From the NCBI GenBank assembly GCA_021234155.1, contig JAJEKV010000002.1, positions 33,745,123-33,809,122 on the forward strand: a DNA stretch of 64,000 bases. The letters are read 5' to 3'. A program made the position numbers and the translations under genes. The notes beneath the pieces are model-generated. The model was not told the origin of the DNA and did no database searches. It was given only the letters and a program-made list of their open reading frames with translations. Below, piece by piece: positions 11,745-23,720 of this stretch. How positions within the stretch are numbered: position 1 is the first letter of the stretch; each line of letters opens with the position of its first letter. This DNA comes from Isoetes taiwanensis. Lineage: Eukaryota; Streptophyta; Lycopodiopsida; Isoetales; Isoetaceae.

Positions 11745-13321
11745 TTGGCTTGTAGGTATGGCCCCGAAAGTGTGAAGACACAAATGGTTAGTGAGATTAG
11801 ACGCGTGGTCTTAAATGAGATATGTGCTAACGAAAGTCCCGACCGAGAGATGCAACCGGTCAACGCGGTCGACCATTTTGTCGGACATGTGAAAAGGAAG
11901 TGCCAATTTGAGTTAGCACAAAAATGGCCGTGTCAAGAAGAAATGTTGACTTCTCTCCTTGGCGACACATGTAAAGCCAATGATTGGAAACCCCATGGAT
12001 GAACCGAAGACATGTTTGAAGTATTCGCAGACTTTTAAAAGTCCCAATGCCGAGGCTCGTGTCAAGGAATGGGTAGCTTCATGGAATTCCTCAAAGAAGC
12101 GGGCGCAGATCACAAGAACATCATTGCGGATCTCAATGCACGCGGTTGGAGGTAATTAAAATGCTTTGCATCGTGGGGAAGCTCTGGTGGAGCGGGGCCT
12201 AGCAAGCCCCACTTTTCTTTGGAGAATCACATGAACACATCAATCTTTGTTGATCCCATACCCGTAGAGGCCGTGGATGTGATACGCTTTATTGAGGAGA
12301 AACCAACACATCGCACGTATCAAATCAAGATCAACGGAACACAACACTTCCAAGATGATGAGCTATATAGTGGATGGGTTTTCAAGGGCAAAGATAGGCG
12401 TAGACGTATGAGATGGCTCAAAGATACATACGCTTCAAGAGCCCGTGATCCCTGCTTTGGCTACATCCATTGGACTTGCATATGAAGTTGCTAGCTCTAG
12501 TGGGGATACCATAGGGCCAATGGTGATTCTACCTTTCATGAATGGAGAGACGCTTGCACACTTGTTTGACTATTTACCTAATAACTTGTCACGTTTTAGA
12601 AGATGGTCAAATGCAATTGCTAGAGCCAAGAAGAACCGACAAAACATAGGTATTTGAACTTAGGAGCAAAATGCGAGTTGTATATCAAGATGTTCGAGAG
12701 ATAGCTCTTGCCCCAGCGTAAGGTGTCCTTGAGATCCACAAAGGCCACTTCACTCACACAAAGCTTAATTGCAAGAGAGTCAAATTACATTTTGATGATG
12801 AGTACCAAAATGTGTGGGTGGCCATTGGTGATTGGGACAATGCAATTCATTTTACGCCAAAGAGCGCCGTCCCCTTGTTGAAGTGTCGGTACTTGCTTTC
12901 GGATGGACAAACAAAATACCCATGGTTAGAGGAAACTGTGTTTGAGAAATCAAAAGATGATGATCGTGTATGGGGACACGAAATTCATGATGTCTATGCA
13001 TTGGGATATATTTATGAGATGCTTGAATTTCGCGTGCAAGCTATGCGACGAATGGAGTGGTTTAATAATAACAACAATGCCCAATGGATTAATCCAACCC
13101 ATATGTACCAACGACGTCTTGACAAGTTGGAGGAGCAAAAAACAAGAATGATGTGCCTACGTGAAGACGTATTCTCATCACGACCCAAAGCTTCTGAAGT
13201 TGTTGAAGCCTTACAAAGTGTTGGAATATCTTCTACCATGGTTGTGAGACAAAGACGGCACATGAAGTGCATGGATGCCTTGGAGATGTCAAAATTGTTG
13301 TTATCACAACTCAAAGAATGA
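11745..13321 (+). pseudogene. degenerate protein-kinase-like gene
   Basis: Several plus-strand frames, broken by stops and frameshifts, resemble a kinase domain in order. A hinge-like segment near 12520-12590 reads ILPFMNGETLAHLFDYLP. A degenerate metal-binding loop near 12815-12845 reads IGDWDNA where kinases have DFG. A helix-F-like segment near 12975-13020 reads EIHDVYALGYIYEMLEF, and a final-helix-like segment near 13185-13215 reads SSRPKASEVVEAL. The catalytic lysine and HRD loop are not recognisable. The upstream part (11745-12480) is coding-like but unplaced. The best reading is a receptor-like-kinase-derived gene captured or hosted by the CACTA element and now decayed; a transposon gene with chance similarity remains possible. 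Confidence 0.4.
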
Positions 13322-13819
13322 ATACAATATTGTATATCTTGCCATGTTTAAGAGTAGTAAATTTTTTTAATTGTCTAATAACCAAATATATAAAGACACT
13401 TTTAATTATTCAAATCCCAATGTTTTGTAATGAACTTCCCATGTTGCTAACATTTGGTTCTTTCCTACTATGTTATTCATCGCACTCCATATAAATAACT
13501 TGCAAGTTTTTGCACATGTCCAGCAACCATGGGATGCGGCACGATGGCATATCTATTGTTCACAACTTTACTTCTCGCGTGGCTTGGTAGCCTTACTGAC
13601 AGCCCTAAACCTGCAAAGGCCTTTAAGAGGCGAACTTGGTCGTTCAGGTTTAGCTCGCCACCACCGCCACCTCCACCATTGTGCGGATTTGGTATGGATT
13701 TTTTTCTAGGATAAAATGTAAGTTAACCATTTATTTTTAACGTTCTAATGTTTTTAAATGTAGCGTGTAAATGCGGTTGCGTCCTTCTTTTCCTATGCAT
13801 AATGTTCGTCGTCGTGGTT

Positions 13820-15283
13820 ATGGGCGGATCTTCTTCTCACCACCGCCGAAGAGACGGAAAAGGACCTCGCCTCGAGCAGGAAGACGAAGAGCAGGGAACT
13901 CCGAGATATCAACGAGGCGATAACCCTGAAGATAGGTGGAATGCCTTGCAATTCGGGATGTCGCCCGCAGAAATGGAGATTGCGCGCCAGGCTGTTGAAC
14001 AAAGTAGGCGGAGGTCTGGCGCCCATGACCCTCCACGTCATAGCTCATACACTCCTTCAGAATTCAATCTTGGGCGCCTTCCCGAGCATGAGGAGTATGA
14101 ACCCGCACGAAAGAGCACCGACCGTCGTTCACGTCGGAGTGGACGCAATTCCTCTTCAAGCTCTGTTAAAGATCGTGCACCACCTGCACCACCTCCACGT
14201 CGGCATGTCTTTGAATATGAGTGAGTTCATCTTGAATTATGCCATTTTTTGTTCACTAACACATATTCATATGTTAGTCGTATGTTGAGTGTAGTAACAA
14301 GAAGTTGCCGCGCCACAACACTGCAGATGGCGACGATTTTTGGAAGATGGCTAACAGTGTCACAAATAGCATTTGCCAAAACGTCCACAAGGGTGAATGG
14401 AACTCGGGAGCCTATGATGAGGAAAAAGAGAGGATCAAGGCGATTTTAGAAGCAGAATATCCCGAGCTCAAGTCAGGAGAGATCTCATGGAGGGAGGTTT
14501 GTTCAAAACAGGGTAAACATGTTAAAGCCACCAGGTATTAGGCTTTTTCGTTCTTCATTATAACCTCATTGTACTCATATTTTATTTATATTTTGCAGAG
14601 CTAATCAGAAGAAGCAGCTGAAAGCTCTTGCCAAAGCTACAGGAGTCCCGATAGAGGAAGTGGCATTTGACCCTATCCGGGTTGACTCATGAGGCATTTC
14701 AAGTACATCATCTCTCCCATGAGTCGTATAATTAGATGACGCCATATGGACTAAGTCCTTGTATTGCATTGTAGTCGGGAGAGTCGTATAATTAGATGAC
14801 GCCATGTGGACTAAGTCCTTGTATTGCATTGTAGTGTTTGAAGGCCAACATATTATCAAAGAAAGGGGAAGCTAGAACAAAGGCAGCGCTGGACGCGAGG
14901 TACGACGAAGCAAGTGGCAGCTATAGTGCCAATAAGACTGGGTCTGGCGGTTATGGCTTTCTGGATAAGCTATTTGTAAGTATAAATTTGGTTTATAATG
15001 TAGGTTCTCGAGTTGAACACTAACATTAGTTTTGGTGCTCATTCTCAATAGAAGTCATTTGCTGGTCGCCCCGCCGCTAAAGATGAACGCGAAAGGGCCT
15101 TCAAAAAAGGCAGTCATGCGACCATCCAGTACGCCGCTGCGCGTGAACGGGGGGAAGTGTGTATCATTCATTAGATAATTATTTGTGACTACAATGAACT
15201 AATTGTTGCGATACAATATAATGCAGGTAAATGAAGACGAAGGCGCCAATGAAGAAGAAGAAGAAGAAGAGAGCAACAACTAA
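13820..15283 (+). CDS. six-exon gene of unknown function inside CACTA-like element (predicted 341 aa)
   Basis: A consistent exon chain can be read: 13820-14220, 14295-14534, 14599-14680, 14835-14975, 15052-15156 and 15227-15283. Introns are GT-AG, phases match at every junction, and the total is 342 codons including stop. The donor after 14680 (GTTGAC) is weak; without that splice the gene would stop at 14692 with 244 residues. The protein starts MGGSSSHHRRRDGKG. It has an Arg/Ser-rich low-complexity first third with a proline run, then a folded-looking middle (DGDDFWKMANSVTNSICQ; KSGEISWREVCSKQG), then a basic helical part (KDERERAFKKGSHATIQYAA) and an acidic tail. No family was recognised. 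Its position suggests a transposon accessory (TNPA-like) or DNA-binding protein; a captured host gene is the alternative. ATG 13820 was chosen because it opens the polar domain; an in-frame ATG at 13748 would add a hydrophobic leader. Confidence 0.55.
14719..14834. repeat. 58-bp tandem duplication in intron
   Basis: GAGTCGTATAATTAGATGAC followed by GCCATATGGACTAAGTCC and TTGTATTGCATTGTAG occurs twice, with one substitution (ATATGG/ATGTGG). The second copy supplies the TTGTAG splice acceptor of the following exon. Confidence 0.85.
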
Positions 15284-15754
15284 AGACTCAATATATTTTG
15301 TAATGTGCAAATTACATTGTGAAATATATTAATTGAATTCAACCTAAATTTTTTATGCTTTGTTCTTATTATTTGTGATTTTTTTTTGTTATGTTAATTT
15401 TATGCTCGATTCTATTTTTTTATTCTTAGATTTATTAAACATTTAATTACATATTCAATAATAATGCTTATCTACCATGATACTGAATACTAATATAATT
15501 TAATCAATATTTGTTTCTATTTTTCGAATTTTTAAATTTTTAAATTTTTATTCTCGATTTATTTTGTTCATATTTAATATTTATTAATATTAATACTATT
15601 AATATTATTGTTAATATTAATATTATTTAATATTAATAAATATTACTAAATATTTATTTATATTAAATATTTGTTAATATTGAATATGAATATTAACTGT
15701 CCGTTAAATAATATTGAATAATATTAAATAAATATTTTTTTTTTCAAAATTCAT
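15284..15754. other. AT-rich, no gene
   Basis: Downstream of the acidic tail's stop codon the DNA is AT-rich with many TATTAATATTAA-like runs (15570-15730). It holds no coding signal and probably includes the 3' untranslated region of the preceding gene. Confidence 0.5.
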
Positions 15755-16190
15755 TGATCGTCGTTTAACGACGTTGATGGCGTGGCTGCCACGTCATCAA
15801 CGTGTATCGCCACCTCATCATTCGCCTCGACGTCAGCGCGCGGCCGCCACGTCCGCAACGTCGTTAAACGACGTGGTGGCGTGGCAGCCACGTCAGCAAC
15901 GTCGTTGAACGACGTTTAACACGTGGCCGACACGTCGCGCTACGCGCTGGCAACGCCACGCTGGCCGCACGACACACGACATGATGACGTGTACTTGTCG
16001 TCGTTTAACGACGTTGCCAGCTCATCAGCCACGCCAGCAGGCCGCGCTGGCGCGGTCACGCTGGCAGCACTGTCGCGTGGCTGGCCAACGTGTACGCAAC
16101 GACGTTGAACGTCGTTTTGACGTCGTTTTGACGTCGATGATCGACGTGCAAACGACGTCTGGACGTCGTAATAGACGTCGTAACAGGGCT
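15755..16190. repeat. dense palindromic CGTCG / CCACGTCA subterminal array
   Basis: Many overlapping palindromes such as CGTCGTTTAACGACG and GGCGTGGCAGCCACGTCA fill this stretch, ending ~15 bp before the CACTA right terminus. Density and position are typical of transposase-binding subterminal repeats. The GC-rich open frames on both strands here are by-products. Confidence 0.75.
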
Positions 16191-16204
16191 TTAATTTTGT
16201 AGTG

Positions 16205-18679
16205 GATGACTTTCATAAGTCCACTTTCCGGACGCGCTATGGGCATTATGAGTTCATTGTGATGCCATTTGGCTTGACTAATGCCCCGGCCACCTTCATG
16301 AGACTCATGAATGATGTTTTCCGTGAGTACCTTGATGATTTTGTCGTCACATTCTTCGATGATATCCTCATATACAATAAAACCTTAGAGGACGATGAAC
16401 GACATCTTCGGTTGGCCTTACAGAAATTGAAGTGCCACCAACTATATGCCAAGTTCTCCAAGTGTCGCTTTGCAACCACCAAGATTGATTACCTGGGACA
16501 TATTGTATCTGCAGAAGGAATAGCCACAGATCCAGCGGGAGTGGCCAATTCCAACCAATGTGTCTGAGGTCCGCAATTTTCTAGGCTTGGCTGGTTACTA
16601 CCATAAGTTTGTCAAAGACTTCGCCAAGCTCGTCACACCTTTAATGGACCTGACCAACCATGAGAAGGTTAGGAATTGGATGGCACATTAGAAAGACAAG
16701 GTTCAGGCCGGATTTCAATCCTTGAAGGATGCTCTGACAATAGCTCCGGTTCTCACCTTGCCAGATCCTCAAAAGGATAAGTGGGTTGCCACAGATGCCA
16801 ATAAAATAGCTACCGGTGGAGTCTTAATGCAAGAAGGTCGGGTTATCGCCTATAATTCTAGAAAGATGAATGATGCAGAATAGCGATACCCCACGCATGA
16901 TCAAGAGTTGCTCACGGTTGTGCGTGCCTTGCGCATTTGGAGGCACTATTTACTTGGAAGACGGTTCCACTTGGATATTGATCATCAAAACCTCCAATAC
17001 ATCTTTACACAACCTCACCTCAACTTGAGACAAAGACGACGGATGGAATTCCTTGAGGCATATGATTTTGAGGTCATCTATAAGCCAGGCAAGCATAACG
17101 TTGTTGCTGACGCGCACTTTCCAGACATCCATTCGTCACTCGCACGCATTGCAATGCTATATCCACACTCTCCAGTGAGTTTGGGAAACAGATACAGCAG
17201 GTACTTCCCATAGACCCAGAATTCCAGGAGATATGGCAAAGTCTATCCAAGAAAGCCAGGACGGACAAGAAAAGGGAGACCTTCCGCCATTATAAGAAGG
17301 AGGCTGAACTCCTTATTATAAGGATAAGTTATGTGTTCTCGAGACATCAGGAGTTCGTAAGTTTATTCTTCATGATACACATAACAGTCCTATAGCAGGA
17401 CATGCAGGATTTATGAAGACATATTTCAAAATCTGCTCCAACTACTTCTGGCCAGGAATGAAGCAGCACATTGCTAGGTACATTAAGCAATGTCAGATAT
17501 GTCAGCAAGCAAAGGCTGAACAGCTACATATTCCAGGGGAACTACAACCCCTCGATGTCCCCAATGCGAAATGGAAAGTTATTACCATGGATTTTATCGT
17601 GGGACTTTCGCGCATCTTGAGAGGGTTTGATGCCTTAATGGTTGTGGTCGACAAACTTTCTAAGATGGCACACTTTTTTCCATGTCGCACCATGGAGATT
17701 GCATTGGATACCGCCTTGCTCTTCACCAAGGAGGTATTTCGCCTACATAGGATGCCCCGTACTATTATATCAGACCGGGATTTCTTCAGCACTATTCAAA
17801 CTAAGCTTGCCATGAGCATAGCTTATCATCCGCAGACAGATAGTCAAACGGAGCGTACCAATCGCATAATTGAAGATATGCTGCATAACTATGTTTGGAA
17901 TAAGCAATCTCAATGGGCAGACTACATCCATTTGGTGGAGTTTGCCTATAACAACACTAGACAGGAGTCCTCGATGATGTCTCCTTTCATGATAAACTAT
18001 GTCTATCAATGCCTCACTCCAGACATGTGGCATAATCCGGTTTCCAAGGTGGAAGTCTCTCAACAGTTTCTTACGAATGTGCAAGCGCTTGTAGAAGAAA
18101 TTAGAACATATTTGTTAGCTGCAAGAGCTCAACAAAAGAGTCTTGCCGATCGACATCGAACACCGAGAGAATTCCAGATCGGTGATTCGGTTTGGCTAAA
18201 GATTAAAGTCAAGCAGGACAAACTTAAGATCGGCAATTGTAAGGAGCTTGCACCCAGATGAGCGGGCCCCTTTCAGATAACCGAAAGGATAGGCTCTCAA
18301 GCCTATCGATTGGATCTGCCTGCACCATTTGAAGATTCATAAGGTTTTCCATGTAAGTCTTCTCAAGAAGCATCATCCTGATCCGAAAGAGGTCCTTGAC
18401 ACACCAACACTTCTGGAGATGACCGAGGATCATTTGGAGATTGTGCCTGAAGCTCTCCTTGATCGTGCGTATAAGCAAGCTCGTCGAACTCAAATTTTGC
18501 AATACTTGGTTAAGTGGAAACACTTACCCACAGAGGACGCAACGTGGGTTCTTAAAGCCGATTTGGATAAGACTTACCCGGACTTTATGAAAGAATGCCA
18601 GGGCCGAACCATTCAAGTTGCGATCATCTCCAACCCTGACGGTAAGCATAGCGTTAGTGGTCCCACAAGGGTCATATGA
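16205..18679 (+). pseudogene. Ty3/gypsy pol remnant: RT, RNase H, integrase, chromodomain
   Basis: Reverse transcriptase shows [20 protein letters not shown] and FFDDILIY, a variant of the catalytic YxDD box. Connection and RNase H follow (TDANKIATGGVLMQ; YPTHDQELLTVVRAL). Integrase from ~17400 shows the zinc-binding HCC part (CQICQQAKA), first catalytic Asp (ITMDFIVGL), second Asp (IISDRD) and Glu (DSQTERTNRI). The segment between SDRD and AYHPQTD is shorter than usual, so a small deletion is likely. A chromodomain-like tail (ILQYLVKWKHLPTEDATW) lies near 18495-18550. Inactivating changes include a frameshift near 16545, in-frame TAG near 16690 and 16881, TGA at 18259 and a frameshift near 18340. 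No host function is implied. Confidence 0.9.
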
Positions 18680-19200
18680 GCGAGATCTGGCAGGGATCAT
18701 TGTAGGGCTTGGGTTACATGCATCTTAGATGGGAAACCGGGCATATAGGCATTCATGATAGGATGCATACGTCCCCGACTATAATGGGAATATGGCCATC
18801 CCTTACGCCGAGACGACATGCAAGCCCTAGGCATGATAGGATCCTTGTATTCATATTTTTTTAATTAATTATTTTAAGGGGGTGGTTCCTTCAACCACAC
18901 TACTTAATTTATTTCGTAAACACTAATTTATTTCACTTCTGCAAGCCAGTAGAGCGTATTGATAGACTGCAGAAGAGCCTGAGCCTCACCTTGGAGGCCA
19001 ACTCGGGTTTTTGAGATTTTATGTTATCAGTGTACTCTTGAGTTGTTATTCTATTACCACTTATGTTTGTTAAAGAACTTCTGTCCTACCACCTAAATAT
19101 GTAACCTTTTGCTGCCTTTAATAAATGAGAGCTATATTTTCCATAATTAATCTCCACTAACTCTAATGCTGAGGACAACATTAATCCAAGGGGGGAAGAA
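18680..19200 (+). other. Ty3 internal 3' spacer with polypurine tract
   Basis: Noncoding spacer between the pol remnant and the LTR. It ends in AAGGGGGGAAGAA (19188-19200), a classic polypurine tract for plus-strand priming, directly abutting the LTR. Confidence 0.8.
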
Positions 19201-20656
19201 TGTGACGTTCTAGGTATTTATATGGTATACGTATGCATACCAGCAGGTAGCTAGGCCTAGGGGCCCAAGTGGGGTTCACCTAAAATGGATTTTATTAGTT
19301 ATGCTAATAAAACCAATGGATAATTAAGGATTTTATTAGCATAATTAACCTAATTATGCTAATTGGAGTCTACTTAATTAAATATCACCAATGAGGGGAT
19401 GCCACCTGGCCCAAATCGATTGGCCAAAGGGGGACTTACTATTTTGGTCGGAGAAATAGGGGTCCTACCCCCATTTCAACCCAAATTCGAGTTGGAGATT
19501 GAGGAGGAGCAACAGCTACCAGCTTTAGCCCGTCCTTGCCAGTATTTACCAATAGCCTAAAGCTATAGAAGCCTTCCGTGACAACGGCTCCAACCAAGAG
19601 ACTGGTTAGTCCTCAGATAACTTCTATTTCTGCAGACACTTCTTTGAATAGATGAAATGATTAAATTCTCTTTCGTATGTTGTTCTGGATACTTAGAGTA
19701 GAGATATCTCTAGCTAGACCCCTTAATACCCAATAAATGCGGCCTGTGCATAAGAGCCAACCTGGCTGAGGATGTTATGATGTGGTTCAGACTAGATAAC
19801 GAGTATGATGGTGAATCGGGGGTGGGGTCTTGCCTAGCGTGGCTACATGACTCCTATAGTGCTAGGCTTATAGCCGGTCACTGTATGTGGGCTGGGTATG
19901 GGTCTGACACTCCCTGGGTCGCAGGGACGTGCCTATATGGACGCCCTGGACTCGAATGGCCAGGTGAGCCAGCCTTTAGATTTAGGGGAATAAGTCGGGT
20001 ACGGATGCGGGGGTCGCTGATGCGGCACGTGTTCTTTAGCACACCCAGGGATCCATCATGCTCGGGAAGGAGACGCCTCTCTGACCTGCCTCATCGGACT
20101 GGGGAGATGTAACCCGGAGTAGTCCCATAGGGTGACTCCTTGGAATTGCATCTCCGGAAGGCTACAAGCACGCATAGCATGGTTCAGCCTATCTGCAAAG
20201 TGTGCACAGGAGGGGCGGATGGAGTGGACTACCCTAGCCATTGTTTTATGCCAGCCAACGCCATGTTATACCTCCGTCTGTTGTTATCTTGAGGCCCTTA
20301 CCATCAATTGACCCCTTGGAGTCTAAGCCTGGGTAGTGCCTTGTCATGATGTTTAGCTTATATTATTATGGATGTACTGTCTTTTGATGGATGATGATGG
20401 ATGGGCCACCATTTGTGGTGGTATATTATTTTAGCATGATTGTTGTATGCTAACGTGTACGTATACTTCCGCTGTATAGGGTTTCCCATAGAGGATGTGG
20501 GACGAATGACACCTCTGTATTCCTCGCCCGGACAATTGGTTATCCCAAGGGGTCCAAGTTTGACGGAGGGCCTTACCATGGTGATGTAGTCGCCATGGGA
20601 GGGAAATTCTCGTATTTGTACGATGGGAGCATCGTATAGATTCTGGGAGCGTCACA
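19201..20656 (+). repeat. 3' LTR of the Ty3 element, 1456 bp
   Basis: It begins TGTGACG right after the polypurine tract and ends CGTCACA at 20650-20656; these are exact 7-bp inverted ends with the canonical TG...CA. The LTR includes the palindrome GGTATACGTATGCATACC near its start. The partner LTR is not in the window, so insertion age cannot be estimated here. Confidence 0.85.
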
Positions 20657-20879
20657 AGATAGATGTTCTTGGTGATAAAGTCAACTCGATGTCAAACATC
20701 ACAGAATGTTCATGCCCACAATGCCAGCTACTGAGCCATCCAGTCTTTCAGAAAGATCCATAACAATCGCCTACAGACGAAACATGATATGCAAATGTTC
20801 TATTGTGAATCTCAATTACAGACCCATATTACATAAGTCAACAAAATAACATCATTACCAGCATAGCCAAGGTCTTATC

Positions 20880-21533
20880 AAGTCCAGTTTAACTCTTAAA
20901 CATCAACAGGTTTGCAGGTTTGATTTCCAATGCTAACATTAGAAAGTTTCACTATTTGTGTGCCACTCAAAGGGCTCCCTCCAGCTTCAAAACTGAATGC
21001 TTGTTTTCCTGCTTCATGTTTTAGTTGCATCATTTTAGATGCTGGCATGTTTTTTGCTATGGCGGCTGCCACCCATAGAATGGCACAAGATGAATCCTGT
21101 GATGCACAAAAATTAGTCCCGAAATTAGTGTTATAGATCTAACTTGAGTTGAGTAGAAAACTGGCCATCAAATTGCAAAACTCTTAGCCCTCCCCTCCAA
21201 AATGAATTCTGCATCCGAGCAATCTCATTACCAAGATGCAACTTGCCAAAATCTTGCAGATTAGATAAAGCGGGCCATGTATGAACAATTAGCTTCACTA
21301 TCCATTGTAGGGTAGCCCTAGCCACTTAAGGATTTTGTGAGCTGACTCTTGAAGGATAGAAGCGAAACTCCAAATCTATCTACTGGAAGCAGCAAAGGCA
21401 ACAAAAGTGCAATTTTCTCAAGGCCAAGAGAATCAGAATACATATATTTAATCATTGCCTCAAAGACCTCAAAATCATCATCTTTAATATAAACTTGAGT
21501 TGTACTGCTTTCGCTCATGCCATTGATAAACAT
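20880..21533 (-). pseudogene. BTB/POZ-like gene remnant
   Basis: At 21318-21533 the minus strand encodes FINGMSESSTTQVYIKDDDF followed by EVFEAMIKYMYSDSL. This matches the second half of a BTB domain (F..M....SS....V.I.D.....FEAM..Y.Y.D) and then a partial PVDRFGVSLL. The first half of the domain is not found upstream. Downstream on the same strand, 20910-21110 has a 60-codon open segment ending KPVDV and a stop, which could be the same decayed gene. It may be a processed or fragmentary copy; BTB subfamily not assignable. Confidence 0.4.
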
Positions 21534-21932
21534 CTAAAACATCATAGATATGTTTCATCAGCTAAATTCCTTTCACATATTATAATATAAGATAAAAATA
21601 ATATACGAATTGGCATTCTTAGTCAAAGATCTGACAATGACTAATAGACCGACGAACTTTTGGAAGCTAATACCATCATTGACAAATTGGAGCTGGGATG
21701 CATGTGTTAAAAAAGTATTAAGTCTTACCACAACTGAATCTGGTTTTATGTAATGTTGAATATAGCTGATAATTATCATGGTCTGTATTGCTACATGAAA
21801 AATCAAACTTTCATGGCTTGCACTTCAACTCTATATATCTCATCAAATCATCCTCACAGTAACAGTCTGGTTATCAAACTTGCAGCTCCAAACGTGGCAA
21901 AAAGATGGATAGATTGAAAGTTCCCAATAGAC

Positions 21933-22370
21933 ATGCACTCTTATCCTGGAGTATTACTATCTGGGGCGTGGAGAAAGGAATATGAACAGCAAAAGCAAGC
22001 AGAAGAGAGAGTGCTTGAAAATTCGGAAGAGCCTAAGGGCAAAATAAAGAGATCCAGATACTTCTCTTCTTACAGCAGGGAAGAGAGCAACACAGACAAA
22101 CACTCTGGCAAGTCTAGCAGAAGATCCAAAAATGATGCAACAACCTTGCCATAGGAAACTAGCAGAATGCTACTCCAGTTTGAAAAAGAGCTGGAGAAAA
22201 AGGACGCAGCATGTGGTGACGGCGTTGACGATTAGACTCTGAGTTTAAAGAAATCTGATGAGAAACCATGGGAAAGATTTTTTGAATCCTTTGCGTATTG
22301 TAAGAATGAAAAATCTACTGCAAAGGCGAAAGCTGAAGACAATGATTGCATACAAAACCAGCTCTTGTGC
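21933..22370 (+). pseudogene. unidentified charged-protein remnant
   Basis: One frame (21933-22154) reads GAWRKEYEQQKQAEERVLEN and a Ser/Arg-rich run. After its stop, the same style continues to ~22370 (LLQFEKELEKKDAA; KPWERFFESFAY) in the same frame, interrupted by TAG and TGA codons. This is coding-like, Lys/Glu-rich sequence of a decayed gene, family unknown. Confidence 0.35.
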
Positions 22371-23720
22371 ATAGTGTAGCTACATCCCATGAACTGGACA
22401 GAATAATTTCGATGCCTTCCTCCATCACTGGGCTCAGTTTCTGCAAAAGCTCGTTGAGAATGTTCAGTCCTGGCATCTTCTTCCTTATTGCCTGCAAGGC
22501 AGTATGTTTGGAATCTGCCTTAGCTCTCCATATTTGCATTAACAAATGCCCACACTTGAAGTTAGCACCATAACTACATTACCCATTCTATAGAGCTGGC
22601 TAGCATATATCAGATGGCACCTTACAATAGAACAAAAAAGAATTGTCAAGATTGCTGCCCTTGCTATACTTCAAGCGGCCATCTCCAATTGCTAATGGTC
22701 TACATCAGTGTAAGAATCAATCTGGTAATTTACTCGCTTTATCAACAGCTTAAATGCACAAAAAGACCAAACAACAATATTCCATTTAAGAATCTAGACC
22801 CATCTAATTAGACTTCCAACATTAACTGGGGGACTGGTTACAACTGGCAATGCAAATGGCGTAATTGTAAGTTATGGGTGCATACAGTGGCTGAAAAACT
22901 AGACAAATCACAGACAATAAAAGAGAATTTGCATATGATTCTAAAACAGGTAAAAAATCCAGGAATAGAGTAATGATTTAAATGTTGTTAATTAACTTAT
23001 AGAAATTGCTATTGCATTTTTGTAGGTGCGCATAAAAGCTGAAGTTCAGATCCTACTAGTTGGATGACGAAGATTTGGCTCCATATACATTTGCCATATT
23101 GGATCTAATTATCTGACAAATTAATTGTACCATGAGTAGGCTGCATACACTGAAAAAGTTGCCTTTGTGCAGGCTGTGGCGTTTGTTGCATTATGTGAAC
23201 CGGTTGCAGTGCATTGGCTGCACTTGTTGAATTGGCTGTATCGATGCTCATCCAGTAATATAGCAATTATTTCCACTGGAAAGATCTCTAGCAACCCTGG
23301 GCCATTTCAAATACACTATCACCAGTCTCTAAATAAATGATCATGCAGAGAAGCAGAGATAACACCCTGTCCATTTTCTGTCAAATTGACCCATTCCAAA
23401 AGAAGAAAGAATGTGTGTCTGGCATTATGGAAGGGAGCCTCTGTCTAACTACCGTGAAAGCTGAGAGTGACTTCTTCAGTAAAGATCCACAAAAATTTGT
23501 TGTTAACATTTTTCTTGATCATGATCTTAACCTACAGCTCAAATCGTGGCATTGCAACACATCTACCATTATAAACATCAGTGCCTCCTTACTAGCCCGT
23601 AAAAACTACTAGCACCTCCGTTGAAGAACTTCGGCTGCAAACCAAAAGATTTAGGGTTCAAAATATTTGCAAATCACAAATACCTCTGCCGGAGTTTCTA
23701 CGGTTCCCAAATAGCTCCGT
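22371..23720. other. no recognised gene
   Basis: AT-rich DNA. Short open frames at 22315-22545 (-) and 23337-23612 (+) show no motif that I recognise, and no splice-linked exon series was found. Confidence 0.4.

Larger units (their letters stand above)
7270..16204 (+). mobile_element. CACTA-like DNA transposon, right end visible, left end not found
   Basis: The right terminus reads TTTTGTAGTG, ending at 16204; its reverse complement CACTACAAAA is the hallmark CACTA (En/Spm) terminus. Just inside lie dense palindromic CGTCG-type repeats (15755-16190), and related arrays occur at 7318-7490 and 9588-10195, as expected of CACTA subterminal repeats. Immediately outside the right end, the reverse transcriptase of a Ty3 element starts mid-domain, so the element appears to have inserted into that retroelement. 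No CACTAC terminus was seen on the left, and no matching Ty3 5' half lies upstream, so the left boundary (set here where the CGTCG modules begin) is a guess. The element carries a kinase-like pseudogene and a multi-exon gene. Confidence 0.6.
16205..20656 (+). mobile_element. Ty3/gypsy LTR retrotransposon, 5'-truncated
   Basis: The element starts abruptly inside reverse transcriptase, right after the CACTA terminus, and runs through RNase H, integrase, a chromodomain-like region, a polypurine tract and a full 3' LTR ending at 20656. The 5' LTR, gag, protease and the start of reverse transcriptase are missing from the window. The pol order RT-RH-INT and the chromodomain tail place it among plant chromoviruses (Ty3 group). 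It is broken and not autonomous. Confidence 0.9.

Noticed and set aside
14605-14859. Minus-strand open frame with a repeated YKDLVHMASSNYTT
   Set aside because: The repeat is just the 58-bp tandem duplication within an intron, read in reverse.
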